In this document: in pieces, positions 41,101 to 50,343 of the stretch
How positions within the stretch are numbered: position 1 is the stretch's first letter
Layout of the letters: every line of letters begins with the position of its first letter
Notes under the pieces: generated by a model
Told to the model about the DNA's origin: nothing
The model's input: only the letters and a program-made list of their open reading frames with translations
Database searches by the model: none
Source: Hirudinaria manillensis
Lineage: Eukaryota > Annelida > Clitellata > Hirudinida > Hirudinidae
Direction: 5' to 3'
Assembly (NCBI GenBank): GCA_034509925.1
Contig: CM067526.1
Location: forward strand, 13,285,010-13,349,009
Length of the DNA: 64,000 nucleotides
Translations under genes and position numbers: made by a program

Positions 41101-42421
41101 TGTCTCTTTTGTTTCTCGTCGTGCATTTGTCAGGCTTTCAGTTTATTATTTCCAGATTTCCTAGTTAAGATATTAACCTTTTCCATAGATTCTAACATTA
41201 ATGCTTCCTACTTGCGGAAACCAAATGACTGATTAAGTGTTAAATAATTTCAATTATTTTAATTATTTCAATTTTTTTAATTACTTTATAATATATTTAC
41301 ATATTATTTATATTACATTTTTTTTACAACAGCTAAGGCTAAAGCAAGTTTAAAACTTAACAACTACCTATTACATTCATTTCCTTTACTTTAAGCATTA
41401 AAGCTCACAAATGTCCGGTTCCACATCATTCAACATAAACATTGCCAAACTAACAAACGACACATATTTACCTACTTTTTTAGCACTCCATCCTGCCTTC
41501 CAGCTCTTGAAATACAACGAGGAAAATGGCGGACAGCATCTCTTTTCAGAAAACCAGCCCAACTTTGGCACCAGTTCGATCAGACACGTTGAACAGGAAG
41601 ACTTAAACGACGGTTACTCTAACTTGGTCAGTGATGAAATGAAGACGAACGTCATCATCTCCGTCGACAAGGAAAGCGACGCTTCAGCCAGGAAGGACAG
41701 CATTTCCGGAGGTGAGTTTTGATTCTTTTAAGCTTGCACTTTCGTTCAATGTAACTGCATAACTATGTTCAAATTATATTTGAATTGATTGTAATTTATC
41801 AAGTAAATGATAAAAAAAGAGCTAATTATCATACAATTTCTTTACCAGAGGCACCACCACTACCCACTTCCATTCCACCCCCTCATTCACCATTTGGGGG
41901 AAGCTACCCTCCGTCCGAGAGCGAGGAAAGCAACTCCTACGGTTCCCTGACACGATCGACGAGAAGTACTTTTGAAACTCTGGTGAGTCCTCGTTAACTA
42001 TTAATCGATTACTTTAATTAATCAATTACTATTAAGCAAATTAGACTCTTTAAAAGTTTGTAGAGATAAAGCTCTGGAACAGAAAATGCTTGTCTGCTCA
42101 ATCACTTTAGTAATTACTTGATGAGCTACTTAGCCATAGCACTTTAACTTAAACCTACTTTATCTTACACATTATGATCTTCTGATTTGCAACCGTTTTC
42201 TTTAAAAGTCTGACCCCATTCATCCCGAGGGACAAGATAGGCCTTCTTCGACCTTCGACACCCTGCCGACGGGCCTCTCTCCGACTTTCAGGTCGAGCAT
42301 GACTTTGGAAGGCAGGTCTTCGCTAACACTCGAGTCAGAATTGAAGACAAAAGAGAAGAAAAGCAAGCATGGCTTCTTCAGCGTCTTTGGAAAGAAGAAG
42401 GACAAGGATGGAAAAAAATGA
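4830..42421 (+). CDS. Beta-heavy spectrin (karst / SPTBN5 / SMA-1 type), complete
   Basis: Giant actin-crosslinking protein of the apical membrane skeleton, which pairs with alpha-spectrin. I joined 83 exons; all phases agree and sum to 12,258 nt, giving about 4085 residues plus a stop. That is close to the roughly 4100 residues of fly karst and well above conventional beta-spectrins (about 2300-2400). Order: CH1 (about residues 47-153), CH2 (166-273), spectrin repeats, an SH3 domain (about 871-921) interrupting an early repeat, many more repeats (length fits about 30, not counted one by one), a partial repeat ending the rod, a PH domain (about 3785-3889) and a tail rich in Ser, Pro and Lys. 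SH3 in the rod plus extreme length identify the beta-heavy class. The start is the first in-frame ATG after a TAA at 4758. Exon coordinates are given in the block entries that follow. Confidence 0.96.
5013..8400 (+). other. Intron 1 of the spectrin gene
   Basis: The donor GTTTGT follows the CH1 lead exon and the acceptor is TTTTCTAG. It holds ATC runs (5176-5218), ATT/AAT runs (5681-5810 and 5876-5905), a GAT/GCT/GTT run (6307-6384) and a 12-bp minisatellite at 7392-7604. The apparent open frames within it, including one of 159 codons at 6119-6598, are built around these repeats and look like no protein I know. Confidence 0.8.
7392..7604 (+). repeat. 12-bp minisatellite, GGATGGATGCTT / GGAAGGATGCTT units
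   Basis: About 17 tandem copies of a 12-bp unit with alternation between two variants (GGATGGATGCTT and GGAAGGATGCTT). Because 12 is a multiple of three, both strands show long open frames with a four-residue period (for example GCLD or SKHP). These are repeat artefacts, not genes. Confidence 0.9.
8572..8870 (+). repeat. Interrupted GAT/TGA repeat in intron 2
   Basis: Degenerate GATGATGATG and GTAGTGATA units fill most of the first 300 bases of spectrin intron 2, beginning immediately after the exon 2 donor GTAGGT. Confidence 0.85.
9359..9436 (+). repeat. ATC trinucleotide and AATC tetranucleotide run in intron 3
   Basis: An ATC run at 9359-9383 passes directly into about thirteen AATC units up to 9436, in the intron between spectrin exons 3 and 4. 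Confidence 0.9.
10522..10600 (+). repeat. ATT trinucleotide run at an exon donor
   Basis: About 25 ATT units start within the donor site of spectrin exon 6 (AAT then GTTATT). The 5' splice site is therefore formed by the first bases of the repeat. Confidence 0.85.
12373..12451 (+). repeat. GATT tetranucleotide run, spectrin intron 10
   Basis: About 18 units of GATT with GATC variants at both ends, ending 25 bases before the acceptor of exon 11. Confidence 0.9.
13783..13896 (+). repeat. Two tandem copies of a 56-bp unit before exon 14
   Basis: Copy 1 begins at 13783 and copy 2 at 13839, each starting ATTAATGCG and running through TTTGCATCACCCTGAAAAC. They differ at only a few positions, so the duplication is recent compared with most flanking intron sequence. 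Exon 14 starts 45 bp downstream. Confidence 0.9.
15370..16263 (+). other. Spectrin exons 18-19: acidic linker, SH3 domain and basic stretch
   Basis: Exons 15370-15636 and 16032-16263. Exon 18 encodes an acidic segment ([21 protein letters not shown]) and then the first SH3 strand ALYSYKG. Exon 19 completes the domain: [11 protein letters not shown] holds the paired Trp, followed by [11 protein letters not shown] with the Pro and Tyr of the ligand groove. It lies at about residues 871-921. A stretch rich in Lys and Arg follows ([18 protein letters not shown]). An SH3 inside the spectrin rod at this position is the hallmark of beta-heavy spectrins. The exon 19 end (TCT G then GTGATA) is fixed by phase with exon 20. 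Confidence 0.93.
18382..18483 (+). repeat. Two tandem copies of a 51-bp unit in spectrin intron 25
   Basis: Both copies start TTAACCA and share GCAAACAAAAATACTT; the second begins at 18433. Only a few positions differ. The duplication ends about 17 bp before exon 26. Confidence 0.88.
19307..19730 (+). repeat. Very long TGGA tetranucleotide array, spectrin intron 29
   Basis: About 90 units of TGGA with one CTGA interruption near 19499, then a short GGGA/GAGG block (19662-19690) and a few terminal GGAT units. It begins at the donor of exon 29 (CAG then GTTGGA), so the splice site merges with the array. All three forward frames and the reverse frames are open (WMDG, IHPS periods); none is a real protein. 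Confidence 0.97.
21041..21235 (+). repeat. Diverged duplication in spectrin intron 33
   Basis: The segments 21041-21116 and 21153-21235 share TCATACTTT, a TGATAAAAT block and a GATG(A/C)ACC(A/T)TGATG block in the same order. They are noticeably diverged, so this is an older duplication than those next to exons 14 and 26. Confidence 0.6.
22969..23143 (+). repeat. ATCC/CCGT tetranucleotide array, spectrin intron 38
   Basis: About 40 units of CATC with CCGT variants towards the 3' end, preceded by a short CT run. It is the complementary orientation of the TGGA array at 19307. Predicted IHPS or WMDG repeats are artefacts. Confidence 0.95.
25864..25924 (+). repeat. ATCC tetranucleotide run, spectrin intron 45
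   Basis: About 15 units of ATCC, starting roughly 40 bp after the donor of exon 45 and ending about 60 bp before exon 46. Confidence 0.9.
27187..27347 (+). repeat. GAGT tetranucleotide array, spectrin intron 48
   Basis: About 38 nearly perfect GAGT units, preceded by degenerate GAAT/GAAG units from 27117 and followed by TATA-rich sequence. Reverse frames read THSL repeats, which are artefacts. Confidence 0.95.
27918..28180 (+). repeat. Duplicated block of ATC-type repeats, spectrin intron 50
   Basis: Two copies of a block of about 110 bp containing TTTTTATCATC, TTTGTATCATCACC, CATTACCATCACC and CATGGTCATAATTCATC in the same order (about 27924-28020 and 28030-28145), embedded in ATC/ACC units. 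Confidence 0.85.
29129..29217 (+). repeat. ATT trinucleotide run, spectrin intron 51
   Basis: About 28 ATT units with two ATC interruptions, in the 1.4-kb intron between exons 51 and 52. Confidence 0.9.
29447..29655 (+). repeat. ACC-based minisatellite, spectrin intron 51
   Basis: ACC runs are broken regularly by AATGGTC, ACCATTGGTC and CACCTTC blocks, giving a higher-order unit of roughly 65 bp present about three times. AATGGT and ACCATT blocks alternate, so neighbouring units are partly self-complementary. Open frames in it (His-, Pro- or Thr-rich) are artefacts. Confidence 0.88.
29708..32480 (+). other. Spectrin exons 52-59: rod repeats
   Basis: Exons: 29708-29821, 30118-30239, 30580-30640, 30865-30966, 31159-31347, 31528-31605, 31805-31956, 32369-32480. 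Exon 54 is 61 bp ([21 protein letters not shown]). Exons 55-59 contain helix motifs such as [19 protein letters not shown] and [11 protein letters not shown]. All phases agree. Introns here hold TTAAT (30645-30682), ATTC/GTTC (30698-30769) and ATT runs (31036-31084). Confidence 0.9.
32177..32598 (+). repeat. ATT repeat tracts around spectrin exon 59
   Basis: ATT units with AAT and AGT interruptions at about 32177-32340, and again at 32500-32598. They flank exon 59 (32369-32480) on both sides at distances of about 20-30 bp. Confidence 0.9.
35533..35615 (+). repeat. AT-rich minisatellite, spectrin intron 66
   Basis: Short units of the form ATATGATAAA and ATATGATAAT are repeated about eight times after the donor of exon 66. 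Confidence 0.85.
36986..37177 (+). mobile_element. Short retroposed fragment (LINE/SINE-like 3' tail) in spectrin intron 70
   Basis: The segment begins with a nested hairpin: CAGTC (36989-36993) pairs with GACTG (37022-37026), and GGAAGC (37002-37007) with GCTTCC (37012-37017). About 120 bp of T-rich sequence follows, then AATAAA (37148-37153), an ACTCATAAACTC tail and a poly(A) run to 37177. A polyadenylation signal and A-tail inside an intron in the sense direction are typical of retroposed, 5'-truncated elements. I see no coding sequence and no convincing target-site duplication, so the family is open. Confidence 0.5.
37663..37720 (+). repeat. AAT trinucleotide run, spectrin intron 71
   Basis: About 19 AAT units about 55 bp after the donor of exon 71. 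Confidence 0.9.
39992..40726 (+). other. Spectrin exons 78-80: PH domain and a 15-nt microexon
   Basis: Exons 39992-40160, 40309-40497, 40712-40726. The PH domain begins at [13 protein letters not shown], with [18 protein letters not shown] in the first half, and ends with the helix [12 protein letters not shown] carrying the near-invariant Trp. Beta-spectrin PH domains bind phosphoinositides and help attach the rod to membranes. Exon 80 is a 15-nt microexon (residues DQELQ with the junction base), bounded by TCGCAG and a strong GTAAGT donor. It starts and ends in the same phase, so skipping it would keep the frame. Confidence 0.9.
41484..42421 (+). other. Spectrin exons 81-83: C-terminal tail
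   Basis: Exons 41484-41711, 41849-41982, 42209-42421. The tail is poorly conserved: it has a Pro-rich segment ([18 protein letters not shown]), Ser/Thr-rich stretches and a Lys-rich end containing [14 protein letters not shown], which resembles the KKGFF-type ends of other beta-spectrins. The stop is TGA at 42419-42421. All three exons have clear GTGAGT donors or AG acceptors and agree in phase. Confidence 0.88.
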
Positions 42422-45358
42422 GAGAGGAGGAGGAAGGATGTTTCTAATGTTTTGTCAATTCTGAGATTGGAAACAACTTTTCATTTGGAGCTTTTGTTTG
42501 CTTTACGTTATCTTTTATTTACCGAGCGATCAAAAACGGAGCCTTAGCCTTATCGTCATATCATCTTAATAGTTTAATCCTACTTCCCATTGTCATTTCT
42601 ATGTGTATTTTGACAATCAAATATGAAGATCAAAATTGCTCTCTGTTGGATGAATTTGTCATTTGTCTCTTGGCAATTCCACAATTGGTCCATTTCCTGT
42701 TCTTTCTGTTGGTTTAATTTTCCACTTTGCCATAAAATTCAAATTCCCAAAGTTCAGCACTCCCAATAAATATTCCAAGTTTGTCTGTATTCATGAAATT
42801 CCCTATTGCCTTTTTTTGGGTTCAGAGAAATATCGGAAGTTGCAACACTTAAACATTCTGTGCAAACCGTACTTCTCTCACGATGTTTCTTTAAGCATTA
42901 ACTTGATTGACATGTATAAATACATTTCATCTTGATTTTGTAATGCATTGCTGACTCAAAGTCGAATTGGAGGCATCCATGCTTCATTACAAACTTACTT
43001 AGTTGTCAATCACATCCTCACCTGAGCAAAGGATTTTGGTAATCAAAAAGACGTTTTTGTCTTCCTAGCTGAGTTGCTTCACTTCGTTCAGTTTGCAAAG
43101 ACTTAAGGGTCTACTTCCAATTTTCATTTATATTCGTGTTTTGACTTCTCGAGACAATCAAATATGAAAATCAAAAATGATTTTTTAATATTTTGTCTAC
43201 TGATTTACATATATCAACAGTAATTGAAGAACTTGCACGAACCAGCTCAGTATATGTTTATACTTCGTTCACCCTTCCCTGATCCTGACTTTCATCACTT
43301 GTTCTCAGCTTCATTGTCTCCTCATAACATTTTGATATAATAACGATTCAATCTCGAGTTAGAGATCTTGAAAATTATTTTTTCATGCGTTATATAAATT
43401 TCATGAATGGCCAGGAACTAGAACCAGCACGTTCGGACTCTAAAATCTGCCGGACGAGGTTCTTTGGATCTTTGGTTCTGCCACCAGATCACTGCTAAGA
43501 GCGATGTTTTTGGTGCCTTAACTGATTTATATTTCTAATTATTTATTTAATTTATTTTGTTCAACATCGAGTCGGATCGGAGTAACACGGAGATGAGAGT
43601 CGTTGTCATCGGTTTTGATATCTTTTCGGTCGGTTGGATTCTGTCCGTGTTCAAGTGGCCATTTGATCGATCATATCTCTCGATTCGTTTCCGTTGTCTA
43701 TTATTTTGTATGCATTTTGAGTTCACCGGAAAAAAAAAGCTTGAAAAACGCCGTTGAAATGTTCTAGCTATCCGAGGTGTTGACCAAATCCATTCAGGAA
43801 ATCAGATCCAACCACTCTCGGTGTAACTGTCAAATGAAACATTTACGTTCAGCAAAGGAACATTTCGCACTTCTATGGAAATTTACTTGTTCTTTGGCCG
43901 GCGTTATGCTTGCCAAGTGGTGTGCTCGAGTTCTTGAGATAGTTGTGCAGCTTCTATTGGCCCAATAAGTCAAAAATCATTTAGAACAGCTTAAATGAGG
44001 ATCGACAGCTTTAAAAAATTTATGGTCACTCCAGAGTAATGGTCCGAGCGGATCCATTGAAATGTGGAATTTGCGTTCATGGGCGTCAAGGAAATAGCGC
44101 CTAGATGGCGTGTCACGATCCCGTAATTAATGTTTCTAATTTCTCGGTTCGTTATTTTTTTCTTTGCGTGAGATTCATTTCTTCGCGGGACTTCCTGCTG
44201 CGACCTACAGCTCTTCGCGAAAATAAGTCGATTAGTTAATTAAGTAAGTTGGTTCCAGAATCAATCCGCGTCACCATGGAAACGAAACATGGAGGTGGAG
44301 ATTCCGGAATGTCACGTCCGTCACGAAAGACAATTTCCCGGTTATTTACGAAAAAAGGGATAAAAAGGAAATGATTGTCCACATTTTACATGCATCTAAC
44401 ATATTGCCAAAGCTCGTTGAATGCCAACAGCTCGAAACACCTGTCTTCGAGTCTGAAAATTGAAAGATTCAATTTTGTTGCAACGGACACCAACCTTCTA
44501 CGCATCCTTCTTCTTCCGCTATTGCTATTTCCAGCTGTTGTCGAGATGGTGAAGAGATTCGGGAGGGTGACCTATAAAAACCGCATGCTTTCGCGCGAAA
44601 TCGAACAGATGAAAGGCGTTATTTTAAGACGGATGGCTATCTTAAAAAACAATTTAAAATGGCTTCCAGAGGGCGCCAACAACGTCCATTAGCCTATCGA
44701 GCGAAATGAGACATTACCTGGCAAAGTAAACAAGACCGCTAGATGAAAAGAAATATATATGGTTAATAATTGGTATATATAACGGAGCAAAGCAAAACAT
44801 GTTGTTGGCGCACGCACGCCATTGCATCGGGAAACTTGCTGGAAAAGCGGATCAATAGAGAGACTCGTGTGGCAGTTGCATTTGAGGTGGAGACGACGAA
44901 GGATGTCGAAAAGTCCTTTATATCGATCAACCGGTTGAGAAATTAATTCTAGCAGCATGCTTTTCAAAGGGAGTTTTGTGACGTCAATAGTTAAATTAAG
45001 ATTTTAATTAATCTAATTACTTAACGAATAGCAGTGTCAATTGAAGTTTACATTCAAATAATGAAAACAAAGATGTCGGCGATCTCGCAAGTTCTGCTGG
45101 AGAGTACAGTGACCAAATACTAGGAAGTTATACAAGTATGAACATTAGGTGTTTAATTCGCAGTAAAGGTCCATACAGATGAACTGGCAGGAAAACTCTC
45201 GCTTTTCCCATGAATCTAAAATGAACTCTGATGCCCCAATCCGATAAGAACAGCTGGAAAGAATCCGGAAGATAATCCTCGGCATCAAAACAGGAAAGTC
45301 CATCAACCATCTGGCAATATCATCAGGCTGAAATCAGGCTATCATAAAGCGTCCTTAG
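42422..45358. other. Intergenic: spectrin 3' UTR and 5' region of the transporter
   Basis: A candidate poly(A) signal AATAAA lies at 42765-42770, about 345 bp after the spectrin stop. No frame in the rest resembles a protein. The missing first exon of the downstream transporter is likely in this interval. Two frame-compatible possibilities are ATG at 45061 ending before GTTCTG, and ATG at 44546 ending before GTGACC, but neither is convincing. Confidence 0.5.
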
Positions 45359-48300
45359 AATTGCCAAGTTGGCAAAAGTGACGGTAAAAAGACGGAGGAC
45401 CAAGCCAAAGATCTCGAGCGGCAGCAGGTCCATTCAACAGCCCCGGATGGCGGTTGGGGGTGGGCCGTCGTCGCCGCCTCGTTTGCCGCTCACGTCATCG
45501 CCGACGGCTGTGGCTTCTCCTTCGGCGTATTGTTTGGCGAACTGCTCGAGGTTTTCGGAGAATCTAAGGCTACAACAGCCTGGGTAGGCTCCCTCTTTGT
45601 CTCCGTGCCTGCCATTTGCGGACCCATCGCCAGCGCCGTAACCAACAGCTACGGATGCAGGGCGACCACCATAGCCGGGGGTCTGATAGCGGCCTTTGGC
45701 TGTTTCGCGGCCTCCTTCGCCAATAGCATCGGCGAATTGTGCTTCAGCTTCGGAATAGTTTCAGGATTTGGACTGTCCATGGTCTTCGTTCCGGCGGTAG
45801 TAGTAGTGGCTTTCTACTTCGAGAAGAAGAGAGCCTTTGCAACAGGTCGGTGTTTGTTTTCTGAAAGTACATAAATGGAAATAGCTAAGAAAATGCCGCG
45901 CGAATTTATCGGAAAATTCCAATTCCACTTCAAAAACTTGGCAAATTTTTTTTTTTGCAAATATTGACAATATCAGAAGTCCTACTAATTTCTAAACAAG
46001 ATGATGACGTAAATGGATATTATTGAACCTTTATCATTTTATTTCATGAAAATTGCCTTAATTACTTCGTTCTAAACTTAGAACCAAGCAGAAAATCGAA
46101 AAGGGAAAGGTCATGGTTTTTGTTATTGCTTCTTTCGTGGAAAATAATATGGATGGAGAGAATGAATACAGAGAATGACAGAAAACGGGATTGCTTCGAA
46201 AGCTATTTGATTACAAAAAAAATTGATGGAAAATTGCATACAACTTTATATACATTGTATTTCCATTTCGCAAACAAAATGGCGAAAGTTAACCACGTTG
46301 CTCTGGTAAACAAAGCAAGAATGTTTAACAAAAAAATTATTGAGCTGTTATGACTCGGTTTATTTTGTTTCAAAACACATGCTATCGCAAATCTATCACT
46401 CAAACGAAAACAAAAATAGTAAACAATAAAAATAGGGCTACATACAATAGGAACTTTGCAATCCCTCAATGTAAAATATTATCTCGACTGTCAAGGCATT
46501 GTTATCGAAGCATAACAGGCACAACTCATCACGGTTAAAGGATGACTCTCAGGGAATATCCCAATGCAGTTTGAGCAGATTAAATATTCATTTTGCCGAT
46601 TAAACTTCCCATATCTTTGTATTTAGGTATAGCCGTGGCCGGTTCCGGCATAGGCACTTTCATCTTCGCTCCTTTGACGGAGTTCTTGATCGAACGTTAC
46701 CACTGGAGAGGGGCCTTCATGATTACATCTGGAATCATGCTGAACACCGTCCTCTGCGGGGCTATCTTCCGACCCCTAAGTTCAGAGAACGTCAACATGT
46801 ATCGCTCGAAACGCAAACGTTCGCACCGGCAATATCATCAGAAACAGCAAGAGGCTGACAAAGGGACAGAGGAAGTCACAAATTCGCAGAAAGATTCGGA
46901 AGACGACGTTAAGATCGTCGTAGAACTCCAGGGCGAGACGAAACAACAGACATCTTATGCCAAGAGAATGAGGAACAAAATCCAGAAGAACATTTCCAAT
47001 TTGAGGCTTTTCCGCATCTCTGAAACTTCTAACGCGAGTACCGGCGAGAATTACGAAAGTAGCAGCGGTTGCGACAGCGGCGACAGTGGCAGCGACGACG
47101 AACCATCGACCAGTTCGTCGTCGTCCACTGAAAACACGATCGAGAGACTTTCCAAGAGCGAACCAAACTTGATGCTCGACAGATCGAAGCACAAGAAAGC
47201 TTCATCGATTGCTAAGGCTTCTGCTGGCGACAAGAAGAGGACGTCCGTTCACCATCGACACCATCACCACATGAACTTGCATCAGATGTCTCCTTTATTC
47301 GTCCAGTCTCAAGCCAATGTCAACGGTAAGTTCATAGTTGCAAGATTGGCAAGGTCAACAGCTTGCATTAAATCCACCGAAAGCGATAGCGACATGCACA
47401 TTCAAAGACGGCTTCATTCGCCGACTGCTAAACGCAGAACGAGCAGTCGAGGCTGCTCTCATCTTCTGAGGTACCACTCCGTGGGTCCCATAAATTCTAG
47501 CACCAGCTCAGAAGTTACTCTGAACGAGCAGGTCCGAAGGCATCACCAGACCCACACCGTACATCATCACAAGCATCATACCAGATACTTCCATCTGATG
47601 AATTCCATTCCTAGTTCTCAGGGTAACTCTTCCGGCGCTGAAGCCACCGTGGCTTTGCTCCATTCCGAGAAAGATTTGCCCAATTTGTCTCAGCAATCAC
47701 CTGAGAATGCGTCCGCGCGTGACAAAGAGATCGTCAAAAGCCCCTTCCAACGACCGATTTGTCACTTCACAGACTGCAATTGCAACGAATGTTCCTCGTG
47801 GAAGCATCCCCTGGAACAGCAGGTGAACACGATACAATTGTCCATCTTTCGAAAGAGAAACTTTTTCTACGACTGATAATTTGTTTATACCCCTATTATG
47901 ACAAACGAATGCAGACTATAAATTCAATATATTTAGGTACACATTTTATTTAGGTACATTTAGGTATATTTAGGTACATATTTTAAAAATATGAATAAGT
48001 TAATAATAAAATAATCATTTAATAGATAAGGATTAACCATAAGGAGACACTTTTTACTTTAGGCTTTTTAAGATTAGATGTAAAATGGATGGTAATGAAT
48101 ATCCGTTAAAAATACAAGAAATTATTTTTCAATTTATTCCATAATGCTTATTCAATCATAACTCGAGATAAAAGCCAACAGCTTACGAGGAAAACATATT
48201 TCGATCCTGATAATCTTCAGGAAAAGGATACGACTCCCGGCGGAACCTCTGACTTTCACGAGGGAAACACAACTCGTACCGATATACGGAATCAACCTCC

Positions 48301-50343
48301 CCAGAGCATGTTGCCGATGATCATAAGCACCAATTCTGGTAGCGGAAGTAGCATCGCCGCTCCTCTGTACAACAACCGCAGTTCGAGCGTCAGCGAACAC
48401 GGCGACAACATGAAATCCTTCAACTCCCTGCTGAAAGGAGGCAGCAACAATTCCGGTTCTGACAAGTTCTTCTTCATTTCCGGAAGGCAGGACATGGTTT
48501 ACAGAGGGAGTCTTCTAAGAACGGGATTCTTCGTCTCCCATGGGAGATCAGCCAGTTGCCCAGAGGTCGGTTGACAATGGCGGATTCCGAAAAACTAACG
48601 ACTGACTAAATAACATTTTTATTCGATAAGGTTTGCATGACCCCCAGCAAACGACATCACCGCACTAGGGAAGAGAAGCGCGGCTTGCTCATGTCCTTAC
48701 TCTGCTGCTGCTGTGACGACGATAACGACGCCTGCGACACATGCTGTCTGGAAAATACACCCAACCACGTCTGCGCCAAAAAGTGCCAGTTTAAGCAGGT
48801 GGCCGCATCGAGAAACTTCAGTCTCAGCAGACTCGTGAAAGCAGCGGTCAACCGATTCAACGCGATGGTTGATTTGAGCGTTTTTAAGAGTCCCGTATTT
48901 GCCTTTTTCAACTTGCACACGGTCTTCCTTTACTTGAGTTACGACATACCGTACGTCTACGGCCCGGTGAGAGCCATAGATTGTAAAATATCTGATAGAC
49001 ATGCCTCTATTCTGGTGGCAATTATAGGCATCTTCAGCATGATAGGTTAGTCTAACTTTAGTCACCAGTTATCAATTGAATTCTTAAAGTTAAATTTTTG
49101 TCATCGAAAGTAATAATACCAAAACATTCCTTTAGGTCAAGTAGTAATGGGCTATCTTGGAGACTTACCTTCTATCAACGTGACGACCTTTTACAATTCC
49201 ATGACAGCCATAGCAGGCTGCACGATCCTTTTCATTCCTTCAGTGACCTCGTTTTTCCCAATGAGTGTGCTCTACGCAGGTTATGGATTCTTCATCAGTG
49301 CCAACTTTGCCCTGACGACTGTCATTCTGGTAGAACTGCTTGGCATGAATAGGCTGACCAATGCCTTCGGAATCGTCTCATTGGCTCAGGGTATTGCCAA
49401 CCTCGTAGGGCCACCTCTTGCAGGTCAGTAATTACTTGGCATTTAATCACTCGAGAAGTTATGCTTTCTCGCAGAAATGGATCACTTTTACTTTTATCGG
49501 TTTTGTATTTTATATCCATAGAGAATAGCATAGAATAATAACCATAGATTGATTACCTCGCAAGTAAACATTCTGGACATCATTTCCATTTCGTGAACGA
49601 ATGACTAGGTCCACAATGTTTCGACCAAAGCGTCTGGCTTTTGCGTCGGCAATCTTAAAAAATAATTACACTTCAGGCACATGTAATAAATCAGATTCAA
49701 GTAAAATTATAGTATATACAACGGAGTCGACAAACCTTTAATGACATCGTGCCGAAGTTGAACTCCTAAATCATTCGTTATTAGTTAATATCGGCAATTA
49801 CTTCAAATTGGTGAGAATTTGCAAGCATTTGGCTGTAAATTTACAGGCTGGTTATCAGATCAAACGATGTCTTATAACTTGGCTTTCTATGGTTCGGGGA
49901 CTATTATTCTCATATCCGGTCTAATGCTCTTCCTCACTCCATGTCTAGAGAAGTGCGACAACCAAGGCAGTAAAAGAGTCACTTCCATTAGCCTCATCGA
50001 GAATCAAAAAGCCAAGTTTCAAAACGACAGAAATGAACTCGCAAAATCGTGCCCAAGAAACACGGCCACTAGGGCGGATCCATCAATAAACGAATTGGTG
50101 TTCAGAATAGAATGTGACGAAAGCTCTGGAGAACCATCTAAGAAGAGTCAAATGTTTAGGACTAAAACATCTAAAACTTCAAAAAAGTCCACTAAATCTG
50201 ATAAACTAAAAATGGGGCTCAATTCATTTGAAATGATCAAAAGTGAAAACCCAAGTTTGGAATGTCAAAGAAAGAATCCGGACATAATCATAACGGAAGT
50301 TGCAAGTGTAACTGAAGAGGATGAAATTGAAAACACTTACTAA
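45359..50343 (+). CDS. SLC16/MCT-family transporter with very long central loop (5' end missing)
   Basis: Twelve-segment major facilitator; family members carry monocarboxylates or related solutes across the plasma membrane. Exons: 45359-45845, 46627-47822, 48221-48565, 48631-49045, 49136-49423, 49847-50343, together about 1075 residues. The SLC16 signature PDGGWGWAVVAASF opens segment 1, and FYFEKKRAFATG with GIAVAGSGIGTF marks segments 4-5. Segments 7-12 start at FFNLHTVFLYL. The cytoplasmic loop between segments 6 and 7 is about 530 residues, far longer than usual, with His-rich and Cys-rich parts. No ATG precedes the signature in frame after the TAG at 45356, whose AG can serve as acceptor, so the start codon must be in an upstream exon. 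Sequence looks nearest the orphan MCT9/12/14 group; the substrate is unknown. Confidence 0.92.
46798..48900 (+). other. Central loop of the transporter: charged, His-rich and Cys-rich
   Basis: The loop spans the end of exon 46627-47822, all of 48221-48565 and the start of 48631-49045. It contains basic segments, an acidic Ser-rich stretch (SSGCDSGDSGSDDEPSTSSS), His clusters (HHRHHHHMNLHQM, HHKHHTRYFH), CHFTDCNCNEC, and later SLLCCCCDDDNDACDTCC followed by CAKKC. Such cysteines beside the membrane could be lipid-modified or bind metal; this is inference. A strong internal donor (GTAAGT at 47326) lies in the long exon. I kept the frame open past it because the downstream reading remains protein-like and joins in phase. 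Confidence 0.75.

Noticed and set aside
45369-45587. Frame reading MAKVTVKRRRTKPK at the start of the transporter exon
   Set aside because: It begins at TTG and is out of frame with the SLC16 signature PDGGWGW, which lies in another frame of the same exon.
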